Assembly (NCBI GenBank): GCA_947481755.1
Contig: CANKHS010000056.1
Coordinates: 1 to 7,777, forward strand
Reading direction: 5' to 3'
Length of the DNA stretch: 7,777 bases
From: Actinomycetota bacterium
GTDB lineage: Bacteria; Actinomycetota; Thermoleophilia; Gaiellales; F1-60-MAGs149
This document shows positions 1-6,017 of the stretch, one piece after another (position 1 is the stretch's first letter; the number at the start of each line of letters is the position of its first letter). The position numbers and the translations under genes are program-made. Under the pieces are notes generated by a model, which did not search any database, had not been told where the DNA came from, and saw only the letters and a list, made by a program, of their open reading frames with translations.

Positions 1-311
1 CTCGCCTCGAGTCCCGCGGCACCCACGACGGCATTGAGAACGACGTCGGCACCACTCTCCGTGACGAGTGCGGCAAGTGCACCTGGTCCACTCAGTACCG
101 GCCGACCAAGCTCGGCCGCCGCGTTCGCCGCGGCGTCAGGATCGGCGAGCGCCACGTGTTCGGCACCCGTCACCCGCGCCGCCGCCACGAGACCCGCGAC
201 GTCAGAGCCGGCAGCCAACGCGACGACCTGCAGGTCCTCATGGGCTGCTGCAACCTCGAGCGCCTGCATGCCAATCGAACCGGTTGCTCCAAGGATGGCG
301 AGACGTTTCAT
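1..311 (-). CDS. dxr: 1-deoxy-D-xylulose 5-phosphate reductoisomerase, N-terminal part (runs off the window)
   Basis: Converts 1-deoxy-D-xylulose 5-phosphate to 2-C-methyl-D-erythritol 4-phosphate with NADPH, the first committed step of the cytoplasmic MEP isoprenoid pathway. Only the first 103 codons are present; the frame is open to the window edge. The ATG at 311 gives MKRLAILGATGSIG, the Rossmann NADPH-binding loop (GATGSIG, residues 8-14) followed by the family-typical ALEV. Residues 88-101 (ADVVLNAVVGAAGL) match the conserved stretch that ends the nucleotide-binding core in Dxr. It lies 83 bases after the cdsA stop, the usual cdsA-dxr order. The start has no good Shine-Dalgarno; only a weak GACGAG abuts the ATG. 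A tiny ATG-TGA start-stop sits 10 bases upstream in another frame. The catalytic and C-terminal domains lie outside the window, so their integrity cannot be judged. Confidence 0.93.
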   Translation of the reverse strand, partial: MKRLAILGATGSIGMQALEVAAAHEDLQVVALAAGSDVAGLVAAARVTGAEHVALADPDAAANAAAELGRPVLSGPGALAALVTESGADVVLNAVVGAAGLEA

Positions 312-394
312 CTCGTCACATGGTGCCAGTCGTTTAGGCAGACGGGTCACACAAACGCGTGAGCGGTGTCACTCCGGGGCCAAGCGCATCGCCG

Positions 395-1186
395 CTAGAG
401 GTACGTGATCGCCCACAGCGCACACAGCGCCACGGGAGCGGTGATCAGCATGGCGTCGATGCGGTCGAGCACGCCGCCGTGGCCCGCAAGCAGGGTTCCC
501 GAGTCCTTGACGCCGAGATCGCGCTTGACGAACGACTCCAACAGGTCTCCAAATGGTCCGACGAGCGCGACCACGAAACCGAGGATCAAGGCATCGACCG
601 TGCCAACGATGTCTTGGCCGTAGAGCACCCACCAGACAATCGCCGTGCCGACGATGACACCCGCAATAAAGCCCTCAACGGACTTTCCGGGCGAGATCGC
701 GGGAGCCAGCTTGCGACGGCCGGTCATCCGGCCAATCGCATAGGCACCGATGTCCGAGCCCCACGTGCCGAGCAGGACCGCCAGCACGAGCGTGAAGGAC
801 GTATCGCGCAAGACGACGACCGCGCCGAGGCCGATACCGATCCAGACGACACCGAAGACAGTGACGGCCATGCTGGTCAGCGAGGAGTAGTCCTCGTGCG
901 GTGAGGCGGCCGCGAGGATGAAGGTCAACAACAGGATCGGTGCAAGCACGAGCAGCATGCCCACCACGCCATGAAGCTCGGCCGCCAGAATGACGGCAAC
1001 TGCTCCGACGTAGCCCGCCATCATGACCGGGCGTTGCTCGCGCGCCATCGTCCACAACTCGTGCAGCGCCAACACGGCGACGACGACACCAAAACCGACC
1101 AACCACCAACTGCCGAGCCAGAGCACAAGCAGCGCCAGGGGCAGCAGGATCGCGGCAACCAGCACGCGACTCGTCAAGTTACCCAC
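395..1186 (-). CDS. cdsA: Phosphatidate cytidylyltransferase (CDP-diacylglycerol synthase)
   Basis: Integral membrane enzyme that makes CDP-diacylglycerol from CTP and phosphatidic acid, the branch point for phospholipid synthesis. The 263-residue protein is within the usual family size. It is strongly hydrophobic, with about seven to eight possible membrane segments, the first two at roughly residues 6-43. The CDP-diglyceride synthetase signature runs from S218 to D244: SFVKR, then KDSG, then GHGGVLDRID, including the conserved KD and the D-R-x-D pair. One position differs from the common form: the residue before GHGG is Ala (LLAGHGG) where Pro is typical. The start is GTG, chosen because AGAGGT lies 6 bases upstream of it. 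The gene begins 27 bases after the uppS stop, so it is probably co-transcribed with uppS and dxr. Confidence 0.95.
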   Translation of the reverse strand: MGNLTSRVLVAAILLPLALLVLWLGSWWLVGFGVVVAVLALHELWTMAREQRPVMMAGYVGAVAVILAAELHGVVGMLLVLAPILLLTFILAAASPHEDYSSLTSMAVTVFGVVWIGIGLGAVVVLRDTSFTLVLAVLLGTWGSDIGAYAIGRMTGRRKLAPAISPGKSVEGFIAGVIVGTAIVWWVLYGQDIVGTVDALILGFVVALVGPFGDLLESFVKRDLGVKDSGTLLAGHGGVLDRIDAMLITAPVALCALWAITYL

Positions 1187-1191
1187 CCTGG

Positions 1192-1197
1192 ACCTCT
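1192..1197 (-). promoter_or_regulatory. Shine-Dalgarno of cdsA
   Basis: AGAGGT on the minus strand lies about 6 bases before the GTG at 1186. It sits in the 27-base uppS-cdsA gap and supports the GTG start of cdsA. Confidence 0.6.
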
Positions 1198-1213
1198 ACC
1201 GACCGCACGAGCG

Positions 1214-1957
1214 TCATCGACCGCCGAACCGGCGGCCGCGCGTCGCGTACTCGCTGACGGCCTGCTGCAGCGCCTCGGGACCAAAGTCGGGCCAGAGCGT
1301 GTCCGGGAAGGCGTACTCCGCATAGGCGGCGTGCCAGAGCAGAAAGTTCGAGACGCGCTGTTCGCCCGACGTGCGAATGACGAGATCGGGGTCGGGTAGC
1401 TCCGAGGCAGCCAGACGCACGCGAATCGCGTTCTCGTCGATCTCATCGGGACGGAGTCCGTCCTCGACGATGCGGCGACAGGCGTCGACAATCTCGGCGC
1501 GCCCGCCGTAGTCGAAGGCGACGAAGAGGTCGAGCCGTTCGTTGTCCTTCGTGCGGATTTCCATGTCGTCCATCAACGTGCGAATCCGCTGCGAGACGCG
1601 GTCACGGCGACCGATAAAGCGAATCCGCACACCCTGCCGATGAAGGTCCATAAACTCGCGCTCAATCGTGCGCGCGAACAGATCCATCAGACCGCTGACC
1701 TCGTCGTCGGGCCGCGTCCAATTCTCGGTCGAGAAGGCGTAGACCACGAGCGAACGAATGCCGAGGTCGGGGGCTGCCTCGACAGTGCGCCGCAACGCAC
1801 GCACGCCGGCATGGTGCCCACTCAGGGTTGGCAGGCCGCGCAGCTTGGCCCAGCGTGCGTTGCCATCCATGATGATCGCCACCGAGGTCGCCGTGGACGG
1901 CACAAGACGACCCGTCTCGGGGCGGCGGATACTGCGGATGCGATCGAGAATGGCCAC
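1214..1957 (-). CDS. uppS: Isoprenyl transferase (cis-prenyltransferase, undecaprenyl diphosphate synthase type)
   Basis: Condenses isopentenyl diphosphate units onto an allylic primer with cis geometry to make the long polyprenyl diphosphate that becomes the carrier lipid for peptidoglycan. All family blocks are visible in the 247-residue protein: IIMDGNARWAK with catalytic Asp31, GHHAG at 47-51, FSTENW at 75-80, DYGGR at 149-153 and the signature RTSGEQRVSNFLLW at 195-208. Product chain length (C50 or C55) cannot be read from sequence. The start used is GTG at 1957, with no Shine-Dalgarno; a second in-frame GTG at 1903 would give a protein starting 12 residues before the catalytic Asp and is also possible. 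It follows frr by 66 bases, a gap that holds two overlapping inverted repeats. Its MEP-pathway substrates depend on dxr downstream. Confidence 0.96.
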   Translation of the reverse strand: MAILDRIRSIRRPETGRLVPSTATSVAIIMDGNARWAKLRGLPTLSGHHAGVRALRRTVEAAPDLGIRSLVVYAFSTENWTRPDDEVSGLMDLFARTIEREFMDLHRQGVRIRFIGRRDRVSQRIRTLMDDMEIRTKDNERLDLFVAFDYGGRAEIVDACRRIVEDGLRPDEIDENAIRVRLAASELPDPDLVIRTSGEQRVSNFLLWHAAYAEYAFPDTLWPDFGPEALQQAVSEYATRGRRFGGR

Positions 1958-1969
1958 GGCGCTAAAGAC

Positions 1970-1999
1970 GCAGGTACGAACCTGCAGGCGAATCGTACC
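1970..1999 (-). repeat. Two overlapping, mutually exclusive inverted repeats before uppS
   Basis: Hairpin A pairs GGTACGA (1993-1999, minus strand) with TCGTACC (1973-1979): 7 perfect base pairs around a 13-base loop that contains the palindrome CCTGCAGG. Hairpin B pairs GCAGGT (1980-1985) with ACCTGC (1970-1975): 6 pairs around the 4-base loop TCGT. The arms share bases 1973-1975 and 1979-1976 lies in B's loop, so A and B cannot form together. The structures end 12 bases before the uppS GTG and no U-run follows, so this does not look like an intrinsic terminator. A role in uppS translation or mRNA stability is inference. Confidence 0.5.
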
Positions 2000-2023
2000 G
2001 GCTACGCGTGACGCGCGGCGGAC

Positions 2024-2575
2024 TCAGACTTCCATCACGTCAGCTTCGCGCTGCTTCAACGCAGCATCGATCTGACCAACGTGCTCATCCGTGAGCTTCT
2101 GAACGCGCTCTTCGGCGCGGTGAATATCGTCTTTGCCAACCTCTGCCTCGAGGGCATGCAGATCGGCCATCACATCGCGACGGATATTACGGACGGCAAT
2201 TTTGCCCTCCTCTGCGAGTCCACGGACGACCTTGACGAGCTCCTTGCGGCGCTCCTCCGTCAGCTGCGGAATCGAAAGGCGGATGACTTTGCCATCGTTG
2301 CTTGGGTTGATACCCAAGTCGCTCTCGAGGATCGCCTTCTCAATGTCCTTGAGGGCGTTGACGTCGTAGGGCGCAATCAAGAGCGAGCGTGGATCGGGCG
2401 ATTGCACGCCGGCCAGCTGGTTGAGCGGCGTTGGCGTGCCGTAGTACTCGACGACGATGCGCTCGAGCAGCTGCGGTGCCGCACGACCGGTGCGCACAGT
2501 CTGAAACTCGTGACGCGTCGCATCGACGGACTTCGTCATCCGTTCCTTTGCATCATTGACTAGATCGTCGACCAT
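2024..2575 (-). CDS. frr: Ribosome recycling factor
   Basis: Works with EF-G to split the post-termination ribosome so subunits can be reused. At 183 residues it has the standard length. Visible family features are RTGRA at 28-32, the hinge region YYGTPTPLNQLA at 44-55, the SIPQLTEERRKELVK block, VRNIRRD, and a C-terminus ending EADVMEV like other RRFs. The start was set at the ATG at 2575 because a strong AAGGAGG lies 5 bases upstream; the 12-residue extension upstream would place this Shine-Dalgarno inside the coding sequence. It lies 41 bases after the priA stop and 66 bases before uppS. In many bacteria pyrH sits immediately upstream of frr; here that position is taken by priA. Confidence 0.97.
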   Translation of the reverse strand: MVDDLVNDAKERMTKSVDATRHEFQTVRTGRAAPQLLERIVVEYYGTPTPLNQLAGVQSPDPRSLLIAPYDVNALKDIEKAILESDLGINPSNDGKVIRLSIPQLTEERRKELVKVVRGLAEEGKIAVRNIRRDVMADLHALEAEVGKDDIHRAEERVQKLTDEHVGQIDAALKQREADVMEV

Positions 2576-2580
2576 CGCTG

Positions 2581-2587
2581 CCTCCTT
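2581..2587 (-). promoter_or_regulatory. Strong Shine-Dalgarno of frr
   Basis: AAGGAGG on the minus strand, 5 bases from the ATG at 2575. It is the best ribosome binding site in the window and decides the frr start, ruling out the longer open frame from 2611. Confidence 0.85.
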
Positions 2588-2616
2588 GGTACCAGCCAGA
2601 GTGTGCCACACCGCCC

Positions 2617-4788
2617 CTACACGGACTGCGGATCGACGTCGACAACGACACGAGCATCTGCCGTCCGTAGCGACGCGTGCCGATCTGCCAGGACCGCATG
2701 GATGGCCCGTGCGGCGTGTTCCGCGCGCTGCGTTCGCAACAGCAGATGCGCACGATACCGGTCGCGAAGCCGAATCAGTGGCGCGGGTCCGAGCACGTCA
2801 TCGTCGGGCACCATCACGGCCAAGGCGTCGGCGAGCCCGTCGAGGAACACCATCGGCGCGTCAGCCACAGGAGCATCGACCACGACGCGGACCAGGCGAC
2901 TAAACGGCGGGTAGCGCAGCGCCTCGCGCCGCGCGAGCTCGCCGTCCAGAAATTCATCGACCGCATGTCTCGACGCCAACCGAACGACACGCTGTGCTGG
3001 ATCCCATGTTTGCAGAATGACGCGACCACCCGAACCCTCACGACCGGCACGACCTGCGAGTTGAGCAAGCAGTGCGAACGAGCGCTCCTCGGCGCGGAAG
3101 TCGGGCATGGCGAGACCAAGGTCGGCGTCGATCACGGCAGCCAGGCGGACATCCGGAAAGTCATGACCCTTGGCCACGATCTGCGTACCAACGAGCACGG
3201 CGCGATCGGTCGAGGCAAACGTGGTTAAGACCTCTTCGAGCGCACCGACCCGCGCGGCGACATCACCATCGAGTCGCAGCACTGTCAGTCCAGCGAAGCG
3301 CTCGGCGATCTCGCTCTCGAGTCGCTCGGTGCCGGCACCAATCCGCGTGATATCAACCGCGCCACAGCCGGGGCAGCGGGTTGGCGACGGCTCGCTGTAG
3401 GCGCAGTGATGGCAGACCAGTCGCGGCGGGTGTTGATGCAGGACCAGCGACACGTCACACGAGGGACACCCAAAGCCGCGGCCACAGGCACGACAGTGCA
3501 GTGCGAGCGCAGCGCCACGGCGATTGAGGAGGATCATCGCGCGCCCGCCGTCTCGCTCGATCTCGCCGAGGGCGCTCGCAAGCGTCCGCGAAATTGGGTA
3601 GTGACCATCGCGCGAGAGGTCGACGATTTCGACGGGAGGCAACGTGCCACCCACGCGGGTTGGCAGCTTGATGTGTTCGAGCGCACGCCAGGCCTCGGGC
3701 CGCGGCGTGGCCGAGGCAAAGACCACGGCGGCGTTGGCTGCGCGTGCGCGCATCAGTGCGACGGTACGAGCGTCGTAACGCGGGTCGGATTCCTGCTTGT
3801 AGGCGATCTCGTGTTCCTCGTCGACGACGATTAGACCGAGGTCGCGCATCGGTGCGAGGATCGCCGAACGCGCACCGACGAGCACCCGCGCCTCGCCCGC
3901 CTCGAGTCGTTGCCAGACACGTGCGCGCTCGCCCTGCGCGAGGCCCGAGTGCAGCACCTCGACCAGGCTGCCAAAGCGGCGACGCACCCGCGCGGCGGTC
4001 TGTGGCGCCAACGAGATCTCCGGCACGAGGATGATCACGCCTCGCCCCTGCGAAAGCGCGTGAGCGGCCGCGCGCAGAAACACCTCGGTCTTGCCCGAGC
4101 CAGTCACGCCGTGCAGCAGCAACTCGCGGCTGCCTTCGCCGCTGCCATCAACCGCCTGCTCGAGCCGCAGAATCGCCGCGACTTGGTCTGCGTTTGGTTC
4201 GAGCGACGACTCGAGCTCCGGCTTGGGCGCATCGATCTCGACCAGCCGCCCATCGGCCAACAACTTGCGGACCGCGCCTGGCGTGGAACCAGAACGAGCA
4301 GCAATGTCGCTGAGTGGGCCAGGCGCATCGGTCACGGCTGCCAAGATCGCGGCCTGACGGACACCCTTGACGACGGCATCGGGTGCAGCCGCCAGCCAGG
4401 GATCTGGAGGCGGCGCATTGCCGGCAGGCGGTAGCACCAGCTTGAGCGCACGTGCCGGCGGTGTCGCGTAGCGATCGGCAATCCGCAGTGCAAGCTCGAC
4501 CAGCTCGGGCGGCACTCGCCCACCCGTATCCACCACTGGCTTGAGCGTAATGCCCGCGGGAATGTCGTTATCGGTGGCTTCGCGGACCACGACACCGCGT
4601 TCCTGACGGCGGCCGAGCGGAATCTCCACAACGGCGCCAGCCGGCAGCGCACCGGCATACGTCAGTGGCCCCTTCAGTCCGCGCGTCGTAACGAGCGGGA
4701 TGACAACGACTGCGCTAGAGCGCAGCGAGGAGCTCGTCGACCCGATCGGTGCGTTCCCACGTAAATTCGTCTCGTCCGAAGTGGCCAT
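2617..4788 (-). CDS. priA: Primosomal protein N' (replication restart helicase PriA)
   Basis: Superfamily 2 DNA helicase that recognises stalled forks and reloads the replisome. From the ATG at 4788 the product is 723 residues, near the usual size. In order: an N-terminal 3'-DNA-binding domain (VVVIPL at 27-32, VVEIPLGRR at 53-61), a winged-helix-like stretch near 158-185, Walker A GVTGSGKTE at 227-235, DEEH at 323-326 followed by the family-typical YKQ, SATP at 359-362, eight zinc-binding cysteines (432, 435, 441, 444, 459, 462, 472, 475), then GTQIVAKGHDFP at 534-545 and QLAGRAGR at 576-583. No key motif is missing. The start is uncertain: the only canonical in-frame start before the conserved N-terminus is this ATG, which overlaps metK by 74 bases and has no Shine-Dalgarno. 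The first 25 or so residues resemble no family feature, so a start nearer residue 26 on a rare codon is possible. Confidence 0.94.
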   Translation of the reverse strand: MATSDETNLRGNAPIGSTSSSLRSSAVVVIPLVTTRGLKGPLTYAGALPAGAVVEIPLGRRQERGVVVREATDNDIPAGITLKPVVDTGGRVPPELVELALRIADRYATPPARALKLVLPPAGNAPPPDPWLAAAPDAVVKGVRQAAILAAVTDAPGPLSDIAARSGSTPGAVRKLLADGRLVEIDAPKPELESSLEPNADQVAAILRLEQAVDGSGEGSRELLLHGVTGSGKTEVFLRAAAHALSQGRGVIILVPEISLAPQTAARVRRRFGSLVEVLHSGLAQGERARVWQRLEAGEARVLVGARSAILAPMRDLGLIVVDEEHEIAYKQESDPRYDARTVALMRARAANAAVVFASATPRPEAWRALEHIKLPTRVGGTLPPVEIVDLSRDGHYPISRTLASALGEIERDGGRAMILLNRRGAALALHCRACGRGFGCPSCDVSLVLHQHPPRLVCHHCAYSEPSPTRCPGCGAVDITRIGAGTERLESEIAERFAGLTVLRLDGDVAARVGALEEVLTTFASTDRAVLVGTQIVAKGHDFPDVRLAAVIDADLGLAMPDFRAEERSFALLAQLAGRAGREGSGGRVILQTWDPAQRVVRLASRHAVDEFLDGELARREALRYPPFSRLVRVVVDAPVADAPMVFLDGLADALAVMVPDDDVLGPAPLIRLRDRYRAHLLLRTQRAEHAARAIHAVLADRHASLRTADARVVVDVDPQSV

Positions 4789-5899
4789 AGGCAGCACTGG
4801 GACGATAGACCGGGCGGCGCAGGTCGAGGTGCTCAAGGATCGCGGCGGGCCGCAGGTCGAACACCTTTTTGACTGCCTCGACGATCTTGTCCTCATCGAC
4901 TGTGGCCGTGCCAAACGTCTCGACCATGACCGAAACGGGGTGTGCAACGCCGATCGCGTAGGCAACCTGAACCTCACAACGAGCGGCCAGTCCGGCAGCG
5001 ACGACGTTCTTGGCAACCCAACGGGCTGCGTAGGCTGCGGAGCGGTCCACCTTCGAGGGGTCCTTGCCGGAGAACGCGCCACCACCGTGGCGGGCCATGC
5101 CACCGTAGGTGTCAACGATGATCTTGCGGCCGGTCAGGCCGGCGTCGCCCATCGGTCCACCGATCACGAAACGTCCGGTCGGATTGACGAGCAGCAGATC
5201 GGAGTCGGCGCTGAACAACGATGGATCGCAGATGTCGGCGGGCAGGAGACCCTGCACGACGTGCTTGGCCAGATCGGCCTTGATCTGAGCCTGCTCAACA
5301 CTCTCGGAGTGCTGGGTGGAGATCAGCACGCGCTCGATGCCGACGGGGCGCAGATGGCCACCGTCCTCGGCGTACTGGACCGTCACCTGCGTCTTGCCGT
5401 CTGGGCGCAGATAGTCAAGCGTGCCGTCCTTTCGGACAGCGGCGAGACGTCGGGCAAGCTGGTGCGCGAGCGTAATCGGGAGCGGCATCAACTCGGGTGT
5501 CTCGGTGCAGGCGTAGCCGAACATCATGCCCTGGTCGCCTGCGCCAACCTCGTCGGCGTTGCTGCCGTCGACGCCCTGTGCGATATCAGGCGACTGGCGG
5601 TCGAGCGTGACCATCACGCTGCAGGTATTGCAATCGAAGCCCTTGAGCGCGTCGTCGTAGCCGATGTCGCGCACCGTGCCGCGTACGAGGTCGGGAATAT
5701 CGATGCGTGCGTTCGTGGTGATCTCTCCGGCAACGATAACGACGCCGGTGGTGATCAGCGTTTCGCAGGCGACGCGCGACAGTGGATCCTGCTCGAGCAC
5801 GGCGTCCAGCACCGTGTCGGAGATCTGGTCGGCAATCTTGTCAGGGTGTCCCTCGGTGACGGACTCCGAGGTAAACAGCATCGAATGTTCTTGCGCCAC
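4715..5899 (-). CDS. metK: S-adenosylmethionine synthetase (methionine adenosyltransferase)
   Basis: Makes S-adenosylmethionine from methionine and ATP, the main cellular methyl donor; cytoplasmic and normally a tetramer. The 394-residue protein is full length. Visible motifs are SESVTEGHPDK at 11-21 with His18 and Asp20 of the active site, signature 1 GAGDQGMMFGYA at 119-130, and signature 2 GGGAFSGKD at 272-280, the phosphate-binding loop. The C-terminal AYGHFGR is also typical. The start is GTG at 5899, chosen because AAGGAG lies 6 bases upstream; the next Met (residue 7) is too far from it. The 118-base leader shows a weak -10-like element and an inverted repeat but no recognisable SAM riboswitch. 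The 3' end overlaps the proposed priA start in another frame. Confidence 0.98.
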   Translation of the reverse strand: MAQEHSMLFTSESVTEGHPDKIADQISDTVLDAVLEQDPLSRVACETLITTGVVIVAGEITTNARIDIPDLVRGTVRDIGYDDALKGFDCNTCSVMVTLDRQSPDIAQGVDGSNADEVGAGDQGMMFGYACTETPELMPLPITLAHQLARRLAAVRKDGTLDYLRPDGKTQVTVQYAEDGGHLRPVGIERVLISTQHSESVEQAQIKADLAKHVVQGLLPADICDPSLFSADSDLLLVNPTGRFVIGGPMGDAGLTGRKIIVDTYGGMARHGGGAFSGKDPSKVDRSAAYAARWVAKNVVAAGLAARCEVQVAYAIGVAHPVSVMVETFGTATVDEDKIVEAVKKVFDLRPAAILEHLDLRRPVYRPSAAYGHFGRDEFTWERTDRVDELLAAL

Positions 5900-5905
5900 G
5901 TTGCG

Positions 5906-5911
5906 CTCCTT
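5906..5911 (-). promoter_or_regulatory. Shine-Dalgarno of metK
   Basis: AAGGAG on the minus strand, 6 bases before the GTG at 5899. It decides the GTG start over the ATG six codons further in. Confidence 0.75.
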
Positions 5912-5938
5912 AACAGCCGAATCGTGAAGATGCGGCGG

Positions 5939-5967
5939 ATTATCACGCGAATGCTAACGCGCGTCTC
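5939..5967 (-). promoter_or_regulatory. Weak candidate promoter for metK
   Basis: GATAAT at 5939-5944 (minus strand) resembles a -10 box (5 of 6 bases of TATAAT). About 17 bases upstream lies GAGACG, which matches only 3 of 6 bases of TTGACA. Transcription would begin some 30 bases before the metK GTG, a sensible leader length. The match is weak in GC-rich DNA, where such AT-rich hexamers are rare but not decisive. Confidence 0.3.
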
Positions 5968-5994
5968 CCCGGAGCGTCGCACTTTCGGCGCGTT
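5956..5994 (-). repeat. Inverted repeat between the DUF3352-type gene and metK
   Basis: AACGCGC on the minus strand (5988-5994) and its exact complement GCGCGTT (5956-5962) form a 7-pair GC-rich stem around 25 bases. No U-run follows, so a standard intrinsic terminator is unlikely. It could be a weak terminator for the upstream gene, an operator overlapping the proposed -35 of metK, or chance. Confidence 0.3.
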
Positions 5995-6017
5995 CTGGGG
6001 TGCGTGTGAGGTGCCCG

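Noticed and set aside
359..904. Plus-strand open frame of 181 codons opposite cdsA
   Set aside because: Charged, low-complexity product antisense to a motif-complete cdsA; a composition artefact.
2576..2611. Start of frr at 2611
   Set aside because: It would place the AAGGAGG ribosome binding site inside the gene; the ATG at 2575 is 5 bases from it and gives the standard RRF length.
4789..5115. Long N-terminal extension of priA back to 5115
   Set aside because: These codons lie inside metK in another frame and give an Arg/Ser/Pro-rich sequence with no PriA resemblance. Conserved PriA sequence only begins near 4713.
5900..6017. SAM riboswitch in the metK leader
   Set aside because: The 118 bases show one 7-pair inverted repeat but not the multi-helix arrangement or conserved loops of SAM-I, SAM-II or SAM-IV as I know them. 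A covariance-model search would settle it.
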